A stretch of DNA of 64,000 nt from assembly GCF_024399335.1 (NCBI RefSeq), contig NZ_CP075339.1, forward strand, positions 3,410,001 to 3,474,000, in the 5' to 3' direction. A program made the position numbers and the translations under genes. The notes below the pieces were generated by a model. The model was given only the letters and a program-made list of their open reading frames with translations. It made no database searches and was not told the origin of the DNA. The first letter of the stretch is position 1. The number at the start of each line of letters is the position of its first letter. This DNA comes from Leucobacter aridicollis (lineage in GTDB: Bacteria; Actinomycetota; Actinomycetes; Actinomycetales; Microbacteriaceae). Below are positions 50,206 through 57,999 of the stretch, in pieces.

Positions 50206-51657
50206 ATGTCGTCTTCGACAGCACCGCCCGTCCCCTCAGCGCAGCCGGCTGCGCCTCCAGCGGAACCCGGGAAGCGTCGCCTGCCGAAATGGATGACCTC
50301 CTTTGGCTGGCAGATTCTCGCCGCGCTCGTGCTTGGCCTGGTGCTCGGAACCATCGCCCTCAACCTCGGCCCTGACGCGGAAGGCAATCCGAACGGGCTG
50401 CACGCAACGCTGAAGGTCATCGGCTCGAGCTACGTCACGCTGCTGCGCGCGGCCGTCGTACCGCTCATTTTCACTGCGATCGTCTCGAGCATTGTCGGGC
50501 TCCGCAAGGTCACGAACGCCGCCCGCCTCGCCGGCCAGACGCTTTTGTGGTTCGCGATCACCGCACTCATCGCCGTCGCCATCGGCATCACACTCGGCGT
50601 CACGCTACGCCCCGGCGCCGCCGCTTCGGGCTCTGAGCTAACCCCGTCTGACCCGTACACCGTCGGCACCTGGTGGAACTTCCTCACCGGCCTCGTGCCC
50701 CAGAACTTCCTCGGCCTCGGTATCTCCGGCGGAGTCGACCTTGAGACAGGCGCGCTCACGGCAAACGCGAGCTTCAACGTGTTGCAGGTCATCGTCGTGT
50801 CAGCAGCGGTCGGCATCGCCGCGCTGAAGATCGGCCATAAGGCCGAACCGTTCATCGCGCTCACCGAATCCGCACTTACGATCATTCAGAAGGTGCTCTG
50901 GTGGATCATTCGGATCGCACCGATCGGCACCCTCGGCCTCATCGGCAACGCGATCGTCGAGTACGGCTGGGGCAAGATGGGCACGCTCACGCTGTTTGTC
51001 GCGGTACTCTACCTCGGGCTCGCGATCGTGCTGTTCGTCGTCTACCCGGTTCTCGTGAAGGCTCACGGCCTCTCGATCCGACAGTACTTCTCGGGAGTGT
51101 GGCCCGCGGTGCAGCTCGGCTTCGTCAGCCGCTCGTCGATCGGCACATTGCCGCTCACCCAGCGCGTGACCGAACGTAACCTCGGTGTGCCCCGCGGCTA
51201 CGCCTCATTCGCGGTGCCGCTCGGCGCGACGACCAAGATGGACGGCTGCGCCGCGATCTACCCGGCCGTCGCCGCCATCTTCATCGCCCAGTTCTTCGGC
51301 ATCGAACTGTCGCTCGTTCAGTACCTGCTGATCGCCCTCGTATCTGTCGTCGGCTCTGCGGCAACCGCTGGCACGACTGGCGCGACAGTGATGCTCACAC
51401 TCACGCTCTCCACGCTCGGCCTGCCTCTTGAGGGCGTCGGCCTGCTCCTTGCGGTCGACCCGATCATCGACATGGGCCGCACCGCGGTGAACGTCGCTGG
51501 CCAGGCGCTCGTGCCGACAATTGTCGCGAAGCGCGAGGGGATCCTCGACGAGGAGCTCTACAACGCCCCGCGCCAGGGCCTTGCGTTCGACAACTCGGAC
51601 ACCGAGGACGAGCCCGCTCACGACCAGGCGGTCGAACCGGCAGGGGCCGGCCGCTAG
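50206..51657 (+). CDS. Dicarboxylate/amino acid:cation symporter (DAACS/SDF family)
   Basis: Membrane carrier of 483 residues with about eight helices. Re-entrant-loop motifs: RSSIGTLPLT (serine-rich loop), GATTKMDGCAAIYPAVAAIFIAQFF with the NMDG-like KMDG, and the substrate/cation helix VDPIIDMGRTAVNVAGQAL. Imports glutamate, aspartate or C4-dicarboxylates with H+ or Na+. ATG 50206 is chosen for GAAAGGA upstream. A GC hairpin follows at 51682-51717. Confidence 0.93.
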   Translation: MSSSTAPPVPSAQPAAPPAEPGKRRLPKWMTSFGWQILAALVLGLVLGTIALNLGPDAEGNPNGLHATLKVIGSSYVTLLRAAVVPLIFTAIVSSIVGLRKVTNAARLAGQTLLWFAITALIAVAIGITLGVTLRPGAAASGSELTPSDPYTVGTWWNFLTGLVPQNFLGLGISGGVDLETGALTANASFNVLQVIVVSAAVGIAALKIGHKAEPFIALTESALTIIQKVLWWIIRIAPIGTLGLIGNAIVEYGWGKMGTLTLFVAVLYLGLAIVLFVVYPVLVKAHGLSIRQYFSGVWPAVQLGFVSRSSIGTLPLTQRVTERNLGVPRGYASFAVPLGATTKMDGCAAIYPAVAAIFIAQFFGIELSLVQYLLIALVSVVGSAATAGTTGATVMLTLTLSTLGLPLEGVGLLLAVDPIIDMGRTAVNVAGQALVPTIVAKREGILDEELYNAPRQGLAFDNSDTEDEPAHDQAVEPAGAGR

Positions 51658-51681
51658 TCCCGTCTCGGCCGTCACCCGCTT

Positions 51682-51717
51682 CGCCCCGTGCACCTGGCTC
51701 GCCAGGCGCACGGGGCG
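51682..51717 (+). terminator. Hairpin terminator after the symporter gene
   Basis: CGCCCCGTGC (51682-51691) pairs with 51708-51717, and CCTGGC/GCCAGG continue the stem after one A-C mismatch, with a 2-base loop. TCTTGCG follows; only a weak T-run. Confidence 0.75.
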
Positions 51718-51756
51718 TCTTGCGTCATGAACCTCCGGTTAAGGTAGGTACGCACA

Positions 51757-52305
51757 TTGGAACGCCCTTGCGAAAGCGCAGGGAACGAAAGGACAAGCAA
51801 AATTACTCTGTCACGCACCCGCCTCCGTTCAGCAACCGGGGCAACCCTTGCAACGCTCCTGCTGCTTCCCGCCCTCGCTGGCTGCAGCATCTTCCCCGTA
51901 ACGGCAGTCGAACGCGACGACTCGGGTGCAGTAACCGAACAGTCGCAGGCGTCGGTCGACCAGATCGCGGTAGGCGACTGCATGGACTCAACCGACGACT
52001 CCGTCGTGTACGACGTTCCGGTGGTGCCCTGCGCGGAGGAGCACGACGAAGAGATCTTCGGCGAGTTCGAGCTCGCTGGCGAAACGTTCCCTGAGGCTGC
52101 CGCGCTCGAGGAAGAGAGCAATGACAAGTGCATCGCAATGTTCAACGAGTTTGTCGGCATCGACTACTTCGATTCCGAACTCGACTTCTACACCCTCACG
52201 CCGACCGAGGACGGCTGGAACGAGTTTAACGACCGCACCGTGAACTGCGTCATCGTTGACCCGGCGGGGAAGATCACCGGCAGCCTGAAGGGCGCGGCCC
52301 GCTAG
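51757..52305 (+). CDS. Septum-formation family lipoprotein
   Basis: Secreted lipoprotein with lipobox LAGC, then a small domain with VGDCMDSTDDSVVYDVPVVPCAEEHDEEIFGEFEL, the pattern of the Septum_form family (PF13845). Four Cys residues could form two disulphides. No ATG start precedes the signal peptide in frame. The given start is TTG 51757 with AAGGTAGG 8 bases before; an ATT at 51802, 8 bases after GAAAGGA, would give a shorter, more usual signal peptide. Either choice is non-standard. Role in cell division is by family name only. Confidence 0.8.
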   Translation: MERPCESAGNERTSKITLSRTRLRSATGATLATLLLLPALAGCSIFPVTAVERDDSGAVTEQSQASVDQIAVGDCMDSTDDSVVYDVPVVPCAEEHDEEIFGEFELAGETFPEAAALEEESNDKCIAMFNEFVGIDYFDSELDFYTLTPTEDGWNEFNDRTVNCVIVDPAGKITGSLKGAAR

Positions 52306-52308
52306 GTC

Positions 52309-52330
52309 CCAGCGCGCACAGCTGCGCTGG
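52309..52330 (+). terminator. Short GC hairpin after the septum-formation gene
   Basis: CCAGCGC (52309-52315) pairs with GCGCTGG (52324-52330), 8-base loop, directly after the stop of 51757-52305; no T-run. Weak candidate. Confidence 0.4.
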
Positions 52331-52352
52331 TGGCACAGTTACACTCCGAAGT

Positions 52353-54158
52353 ATGGAATCACCAGTACTGAGCTACCTTCGCAGCGTGCACGCCGAACTG
52401 GCGGAGCTGCGCGACGGCGTCCCGTATGCGGTCGGGCCGTCGAGCGCAGACCTTGATCCCTCCGACTTTGGCATCGCCCTCGCGACCGTTGACGGTCACG
52501 TCTACGAGGTAGGAACCACACGCAAGCAGTTCTCGCTGCAGTCGATCTCAAAGCCGTTGAGCTACGGGTTCGCAATCGCCGAGCTCGGCATGGATGCTGT
52601 CGATGCGCACGTCGACGTTGAGCCATCGGGCGATCCATTCAACGAGATCTCGTCGAGCCCGGAGACCGGGAGACCCGCGAACGCGATGATCAATGCTGGC
52701 GCGATCGCAGTCGCCTCGCTCATCAAGGGTTCGGGCGGGCGCACCCCAATTCAACGCATTGAGCACACTTACTCCGAGTTCGCTGCCCGCAAGCTTCGCA
52801 GTGACGGCCGCGAGTACCGGGCCGAGCGCGCGCGCAGCGATAGGAACCACGGGCTCGCCTACCTCCTCAGCGCCGCGGGCGTCGTCGAGGGCGACCCCAC
52901 TCGCGCGCTCGAAACCTACCTGCGCCAGTGCACAGTGCAGGTCGACTGCCGCGACCTTGCGATGATCGCGGCGACGCTTGCTTCTGGCGGCACGAACCCG
53001 GTGACAGGCACCGAGGTGCTCCCTTACGAGGCAGTCGAGCGTGTGCTGTCAGTCATGATGACCTCAGGAATGTACGACGACGCCGGGGACTGGGCGACGA
53101 GTGTCGGACTGCCGGCGAAGTCAGGCGTCGGCGGTGGAATCATCGCTGTGCTCCCGGGCCAGGTTGGGCTCGCGGTCTACTCGCCCCCGCTCGACACGCA
53201 CGGCAACAGTGTGCGCGGCGCGGCAGCGTGCCGCCGCATTTCGTCAGACCTCCAGATGCATTTTGTGCGCTCGGCGCGCCAGGGGCGGTCAGCGATCCGC
53301 TCGATCCGCACGATCGACACGGAGCCGTCGAACATCCGTCGAACCGAGGCCGCTGCAGACGTACTGCAGGAGCAGAGCGAGCGGGCGCTCGTGATTGAGC
53401 TCGCGGGCGACCTGTTCTTCGCGGGCACTGAGACAGTCGTGCGTGAGTTGAGCTCCCTCGGCGACGAGATCGATGTCGTTGTCATTGACGTTCGCGACGT
53501 CGACGAGGTCGGCGATGCCGGGATCCGCATGATCAACGCGGTGTTCCAAGACTTCAGAGACAACGGGCGCGAGATTCTGCTCGTTGATCCCGACGATGTG
53601 CTCGATGGCGTCGACACGCGTGGCATCACAATATTCGACTCGCGCGATCGCGCAATCGCCGAGTGCGAGCACCGCCTGCTCGAGCGCTACGGTGGCCCAG
53701 AGGCAATGCCCCGCGCCGTCTCCGTAGTCGATTCCCCCGTGCTCGCGCCGCTCACCCCAGCCGATGCCGACGCGCTGGCGGCGCACATGAGCCGTCGCCA
53801 CTACGACGACGGCGAGGTGATTCGTCGCGTGGGGCAGCGTTTCGGCGGCGTGTTCTTCATCCTCTCGGGCACCATCAGCATCGTCGCTTCCCACACAGAC
53901 GGCACGAGGTTCCGGCTACGCACCCTCGGCGCTGGGATGACGTTCGGCGAACTCGCGCTCGGCGAGGACGACCGGCAGGAGACCACGGCGAAGGCCGAGG
54001 GTCCCGTCGAGCTCATGGTGCTGACCGCAGACGAGATCGAGGCGCTTGAGGAACGCGATCCTGCCCTTGCTGTGCAGCTGTGGCGTGCGCTCGCCCGCGA
54101 CGCCTACATGCGCGTCGACCGCTTCAGCCGCGCAAACGCGGCGCGTATCCGAGACTGA
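52353..54158 (+). CDS. Glutaminase fused to STAS and cyclic-nucleotide-binding domains
   Basis: Three-domain protein of 601 residues. Residues 1-308 are a serine-dependent glutaminase (glutamine to glutamate plus ammonia): catalytic Ser64 and Lys67 in QSISK, then NAMINAGAI, RNHGLAYLL and SGVGGGI. Residues about 325-440 look like a STAS domain (ALVIELAGDLFFAGTETVV, VIDVRDVDEVGDAGIRMI). Residues about 465-590 are a cNMP-binding fold (GGVFFILSGTISIV, GAGMTFGELALGEDDRQ), although the phosphate-binding Arg is not clearly in its usual place. The enzyme may be switched by a nucleotide or partner. Single-gene, starting 47 bases after the previous gene. Confidence 0.93.
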   Translation: MESPVLSYLRSVHAELAELRDGVPYAVGPSSADLDPSDFGIALATVDGHVYEVGTTRKQFSLQSISKPLSYGFAIAELGMDAVDAHVDVEPSGDPFNEISSSPETGRPANAMINAGAIAVASLIKGSGGRTPIQRIEHTYSEFAARKLRSDGREYRAERARSDRNHGLAYLLSAAGVVEGDPTRALETYLRQCTVQVDCRDLAMIAATLASGGTNPVTGTEVLPYEAVERVLSVMMTSGMYDDAGDWATSVGLPAKSGVGGGIIAVLPGQVGLAVYSPPLDTHGNSVRGAAACRRISSDLQMHFVRSARQGRSAIRSIRTIDTEPSNIRRTEAAADVLQEQSERALVIELAGDLFFAGTETVVRELSSLGDEIDVVVIDVRDVDEVGDAGIRMINAVFQDFRDNGREILLVDPDDVLDGVDTRGITIFDSRDRAIAECEHRLLERYGGPEAMPRAVSVVDSPVLAPLTPADADALAAHMSRRHYDDGEVIRRVGQRFGGVFFILSGTISIVASHTDGTRFRLRTLGAGMTFGELALGEDDRQETTAKAEGPVELMVLTADEIEALEERDPALAVQLWRALARDAYMRVDRFSRANAARIRD

Positions 54159-54204
54159 TCGATAGGCGCTGAGTACGCCCCTGAACTGGGGAAACGTCGT
54201 GCTG

Positions 54205-54210
54205 TACAAT
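54205..54210 (+). promoter_or_regulatory. Candidate -10 element TACAAT for the osmoprotectant operon
   Basis: TACAAT at 54205-54210 is the best -10 match in the 171-base gap before the permease gene; the -35 position reads CTGAAC, a poor match. It would give a leader of about 110 bases. No riboswitch fold recognised. Confidence 0.35.
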
Positions 54211-54329
54211 AGGTTCTTGTGGAAATTAATCCTCCTCCCCGTCGCTAACACTCTGGTTTCTTGAGTGGCGCCAACACCTTCGAGCACAACGAAGCGCGAG
54301 AACGATGAGGGCGGACAGCGAAAGGGACT

Positions 54330-54974
54330 GTGAGTTTTCTCGAATTTTTAATCAAGCGCGCAGACGACATGCTCGAAATGGGCATCGGCCATGCCGCAGT
54401 TGTCGGGATATCTGTGCTCCTCGCCACGGTATTCGGCGTAGCGCTCGGCGTCCTCACGCACCGCAACGAGCGGGCGCGTGACTTCACCCTTGCCGTCTCG
54501 GGAGCGATGCTGACGATCCCGTCGTTTGCCCTCTTCATCCTGTTGCTCGGCCCCCTCGGCCTTGGCGCGAAGCCCGTCGTCGTGGCGCTCACGATGTATG
54601 GCCTCATGCCGATCATCCGCAACACTGTCGCTGGCTTGAACGGGGTCGACCCGGCGATCACCGAGTCTGCCCGCGGGATGGGGCTCACCCGAGCACAGCG
54701 ACTCTTCCGCATCGAGTTGCCCCTCGCTTGGCCTGTCATCATCACGGGCGTCCGCGTGACCACGCTGTCACTGCTCGGCATAGCCGCGATCGGGTCGATC
54801 GTGAACGGGCCTGGCTTCGGAAACTTCATATTCACCGGCCTCGCACGCGTCGGCACCCCCGTGGCGATCAATTTCGTGCTCGCGGGGGCGCTCGGCGTCG
54901 TCATCCTGGCCATTCTGTCTGACGTGCTGTTCCACATTGTGCGTCGACTCACGACTTCTAAGGGAATCCGATGA
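54330..54974 (+). CDS. Osmoprotectant ABC transporter permease (OpuCB/ProW type)
   Basis: Permease of 214 residues, five or six helices, start GTG 54330 with GAAAGGGA upstream. EAA-type loop ITESARGMGLTRAQRLFRIELPLAWPVII. Matches OpuC-family permeases for glycine betaine, carnitine or choline. The stop overlaps the ATPase start (ATGA). First gene of a four-gene operon. Confidence 0.93.
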   Translation: MSFLEFLIKRADDMLEMGIGHAAVVGISVLLATVFGVALGVLTHRNERARDFTLAVSGAMLTIPSFALFILLLGPLGLGAKPVVVALTMYGLMPIIRNTVAGLNGVDPAITESARGMGLTRAQRLFRIELPLAWPVIITGVRVTTLSLLGIAAIGSIVNGPGFGNFIFTGLARVGTPVAINFVLAGALGVVILAILSDVLFHIVRRLTTSKGIR

Positions 54975-56161
54975 CTGAACAGCCCACGACAACCGAGACC
55001 GTGATGATCAACCTCCAGGGGCTCACCAAGCGCTATCCCGGCCAGGATCGCAACGCTGTCGACAGCCTCGACCTTGAGATTCGCGCCGGTGAGATCGTCG
55101 TGCTTGTTGGCCCGTCTGGCTGCGGCAAGACGACGACAATGAAGATGATCAACAGGATCATCGAACCCTCTGGCGGGCGGATCATGCTCGACGGTGAAGA
55201 CGTCACTCAGGTGAATCCAGACAAGCTCAGGCGCCGCATCGGCTACGTCATCCAGCAAATCGGGCTGTTCCCGCACATGACGATCGGTGAGAACATCGCG
55301 ACAGTGCCGAAGCTTCTCGGCTGGGACAAGGCTCGCACCGCGAAACGCGTCGACGAGCTCCTCACGATGGTGAGCCTCGACCCTGCCGAGTACCGTGACC
55401 GGTACCCAAAACAGTTGTCTGGCGGCCAGCAGCAGCGTATCGGCGTCGCGCGTGCGCTCGGCGCGGACCCAGACGTGCTGCTCATGGACGAACCGTTCGG
55501 GGCGATCGATCCGATCACACGCGATAGGTTGCAGAACGAGCTGCTTCGCATGCAGGCCGAGATGCGCAAGACGATCGTGTTTGTCACGCACGACATCGAC
55601 GAGGCGATCAAGCTCGGTGACCGCATCGCGATCCTGCAGGAAGGATCGCGCATCGCACAGTACGACACGCCAGAGCAGATCCTGACCGCGCCCGCGAATG
55701 AGTTCGTGAAGAACTTCATCGGTCGCGGCGCCTCGCTGAAACGGCTCGGGCTCACGCGCGTCTCAGACATCGCGCTCCGCGAATGGCCGACGGTGGCAGC
55801 AGGCGAGTCTGCAGAGGCGGCACTCGAACAGCTTCGCCATGCCGCAGAGAGCGCGCTCCTTGTGCTCGACGCCGCTGGGCGACCGATCCGATGGGTTGAC
55901 GCCGATGAGCTCAAGGCAGCCGCAGGCCGACCCCTCGCCGAGCTCGGCACGTCGGTGAACCACATGGAGCCACACGCCACACTGTCTGACGTGTTGAACG
56001 CCCTCATCACCTCACGCCACAGCGTCACTGCGGTTGTTGATGGCACGGGCGCATACATCGGCGTTGCCGACTTCGAACAGATCCACGACACGATCCGCGC
56101 GATGCGCAGTCGCGCAGTCGGCGAAGCCCGTGCGGGCCTTCAGGACGAGGAGCACGGATGA
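54971..56161 (+). CDS. Osmoprotectant ABC transporter ATP-binding protein with CBS domains (OpuCA type)
   Basis: ATPase of 396 residues. Walker A GPSGCGKTT near residue 44, signature LSGGQQQR, Walker B VLLMDEPFGAID, and the switch His in VTHDIDEA. A CBS pair occupies about residues 255-375 (VAAGESAEAALEQLRHAAES, ATLSDVLNALITSRHSVTAVVD); in OpuA/OpuC such domains sense ionic strength or cyclic di-AMP. Overlaps both neighbouring permease genes by 4 nt. Confidence 0.95.
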   Translation: MTEQPTTTETVMINLQGLTKRYPGQDRNAVDSLDLEIRAGEIVVLVGPSGCGKTTTMKMINRIIEPSGGRIMLDGEDVTQVNPDKLRRRIGYVIQQIGLFPHMTIGENIATVPKLLGWDKARTAKRVDELLTMVSLDPAEYRDRYPKQLSGGQQQRIGVARALGADPDVLLMDEPFGAIDPITRDRLQNELLRMQAEMRKTIVFVTHDIDEAIKLGDRIAILQEGSRIAQYDTPEQILTAPANEFVKNFIGRGASLKRLGLTRVSDIALREWPTVAAGESAEAALEQLRHAAESALLVLDAAGRPIRWVDADELKAAAGRPLAELGTSVNHMEPHATLSDVLNALITSRHSVTAVVDGTGAYIGVADFEQIHDTIRAMRSRAVGEARAGLQDEEHG

Positions 56162-56955
56162 GCGTCGTCGACGTCGCCGCGGCAAGCCGCGTCCAATCGG
56201 GAGGCGGCGCGGGAAGCACAGGGCGCTGGCGCAAGGCAGCCGGGCGCTACCTCACCATGCCGCTCGTGCTCGCGGCCGTCTGCCTCGCGCTCTACGCCTA
56301 CGTCTCCAGCCAGACACTCGACACGATCGAGGCGCGTGCGCTGAGCACCGAGCGGCTCACCACTGCGATCTGGCAGCACGTCCAGTTGACCGCTGTCTCG
56401 ACGCTCTGCACGCTTGTCATCGCTGTGCCCCTCGGTGTCCTGCTGAGCAGACGGTTTGCGCGCTGGTTCCGCCCGTATCTCATCACCCTGCTCACACTGG
56501 GCCAGGCAGTTCCGACGATCGCCATCCTGGTGATCCTCGCCGTCGCGTTCCTGTTTCTCGGTTTTAACGCGGCGATCGTCGGCCTCACCGCCTACGCGAT
56601 CGTGCCGGTGCTGCTGAACACGATCGTCGGCCTCGAGCAGGTCGACAGGTCGGTGCTCGAGGCGGGCCGTGGGATGGGAATGTCTCGCTTCACTGTCCTG
56701 CGGAAGATTGAGCTGCCGCTCGCGGTACCAGTGATCCTTGCGGGGATTCGCACCGCCCTCGTCATCAACGTCGGCACTGCAACGCTCGTGACCTACATCA
56801 ACGCGGGCGGGCTCGGTGACGTTATTGTCGCTGGCCTCACCACCAACCGGTTCGTCGTACAGCTTGTTGGCGCAACGCTGACCGCCGTGCTCGCGCTCAC
56901 GATCGACTATCTCGCGGGGCTCGCCGAAGACATTCTGCGGCCGCGCGGACTCTAG
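56158..56955 (+). CDS. Osmoprotectant ABC transporter permease (OpuCD type)
   Basis: Permease of 265 residues; six helices after a 35-residue cytoplasmic start. EAA-type loop LEAGRGMGMSRFTVLRKIELPLAVPVILAG. Pairs with the permease at 54330 in a heteromeric channel. Contains the usual NVGTATLVTYINAGGLGDVIVAG motif. Confidence 0.93.
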   Translation: MSVVDVAAASRVQSGGGAGSTGRWRKAAGRYLTMPLVLAAVCLALYAYVSSQTLDTIEARALSTERLTTAIWQHVQLTAVSTLCTLVIAVPLGVLLSRRFARWFRPYLITLLTLGQAVPTIAILVILAVAFLFLGFNAAIVGLTAYAIVPVLLNTIVGLEQVDRSVLEAGRGMGMSRFTVLRKIELPLAVPVILAGIRTALVINVGTATLVTYINAGGLGDVIVAGLTTNRFVVQLVGATLTAVLALTIDYLAGLAEDILRPRGL

Positions 56956-56987
56956 ACTCACCATCCATCAACTCAGAGGAGACACTC

Positions 56988-57923
56988 ATGAAGACCTCAC
57001 GTAAGGCGCTCGCGGTTCTCGCAGCAGGCGCGGGCATCGCGCTCGCGCTCACCGGCTGCAGTACCGGCGATTCCAAGGCGCCAGCCGCCGACGGCGAGCT
57101 TTCGGGCGCCAGCATCACCGTTGGCTCGAAGGAGTTCACCGAGTCACACGTGCTCGCGCAGATCACCGCGCTCGCGCTCGAGAATGCAGGCGCCAAGATC
57201 ACCGACCAGACTGGCATTTCTGGCAGCGCGACGGTTCGCGAAGCGCTGGTCTCGAACGAGATCGACATCTACTGGGACTACACGGGTACCGGCTGGGTGA
57301 ACGTGCTCGGCAACACGACCGAAGACCTTCCCGAAGATCTCTACGCTGCGGTAGCTGAGGCGGACGCGGCCAACGGAATCGCTTGGCTTGAGCCTGCGAA
57401 TTTTGAGAACACGTACCGCGTCGCGGTGAAGAGCGACTTCGCGAAGGAACACAGCATCTCAACGATGTCAGACGTCGCAGCCTACGTGAATAAGAACCCG
57501 AAGGATGCTGCGATCTGCGCGGCAAGCGAGTTCATCAACCGCGATGACGGGCTCCCGGGCCTCCAGGACGCCTACGGGTTCAAGTTCTCGGAGATCGTCG
57601 AGCTTGACCTGAACCTCATCTACACGCAGATCGGCGACTCGTGCTCGTTCGGCGAGGTGTTCTCAACCGACGCGCGCGTGATCTCGAATGACCTCACTGT
57701 CATCGATGACGACAAGCAGTTCTTCGTGGAGTACGCCGGAGCTGTGACGCTGCGTCAGGAGACGCTCGACGAGTACCCGGCGATCGCGACAATTCTTGCC
57801 CCCATCTCGGAGGCACTCACGAACGAAGCGATCACCGAGCTCAACGGTAAGGTCGACAACGACGGTGAGGATCCCCGCGACGTCGCCGAGGAGTGGCTGA
57901 CCGCCGAGGGGTTCATCTCGTAA
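56988..57923 (+). CDS. Osmoprotectant ABC transporter substrate-binding lipoprotein (OpuCC type)
   Basis: Protein of 311 residues with a signal peptide and lipobox LTGC (about residue 24), then VGSKEFTESHVLAQITALALENAGA and YWDYTGTGWVNVL, standard for QAT-family binding proteins; Trp and Tyr in these form the cage for trimethylammonium groups. AGAGGAGA precedes the ATG. Followed by an 18-bp-arm palindrome terminator. Confidence 0.95.
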   Translation: MKTSRKALAVLAAGAGIALALTGCSTGDSKAPAADGELSGASITVGSKEFTESHVLAQITALALENAGAKITDQTGISGSATVREALVSNEIDIYWDYTGTGWVNVLGNTTEDLPEDLYAAVAEADAANGIAWLEPANFENTYRVAVKSDFAKEHSISTMSDVAAYVNKNPKDAAICAASEFINRDDGLPGLQDAYGFKFSEIVELDLNLIYTQIGDSCSFGEVFSTDARVISNDLTVIDDDKQFFVEYAGAVTLRQETLDEYPAIATILAPISEALTNEAITELNGKVDNDGEDPRDVAEEWLTAEGFIS

Positions 57924-57942
57924 CCCAGCAGCGACACCAACA

Positions 57943-57978
57943 CGGCGGCCGGGGAGGAACGTTCCTCCCCGGCCGCCG
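57943..57978. terminator. Perfect 36-bp palindrome, bidirectional terminator
   Basis: CGGCGGCCGGGGAGGAAC (57943-57960) followed immediately by its exact reverse complement (57961-57978). It lies between the convergent ends of the osmoprotectant operon (57923) and the asparagine-synthetase-like gene (58000). A cruciform-capable sequence; CGTCGTTTC follows on the plus side. Confidence 0.8.
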
Positions 57979-57999
57979 CGTCGTTTCTGCCGGCCTCGG

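Noticed and set aside
54217..54329. Riboswitch in the leader of the osmoprotectant operon
   Set aside because: No conserved ydaO-type or other riboswitch core could be recognised by eye in this short leader.
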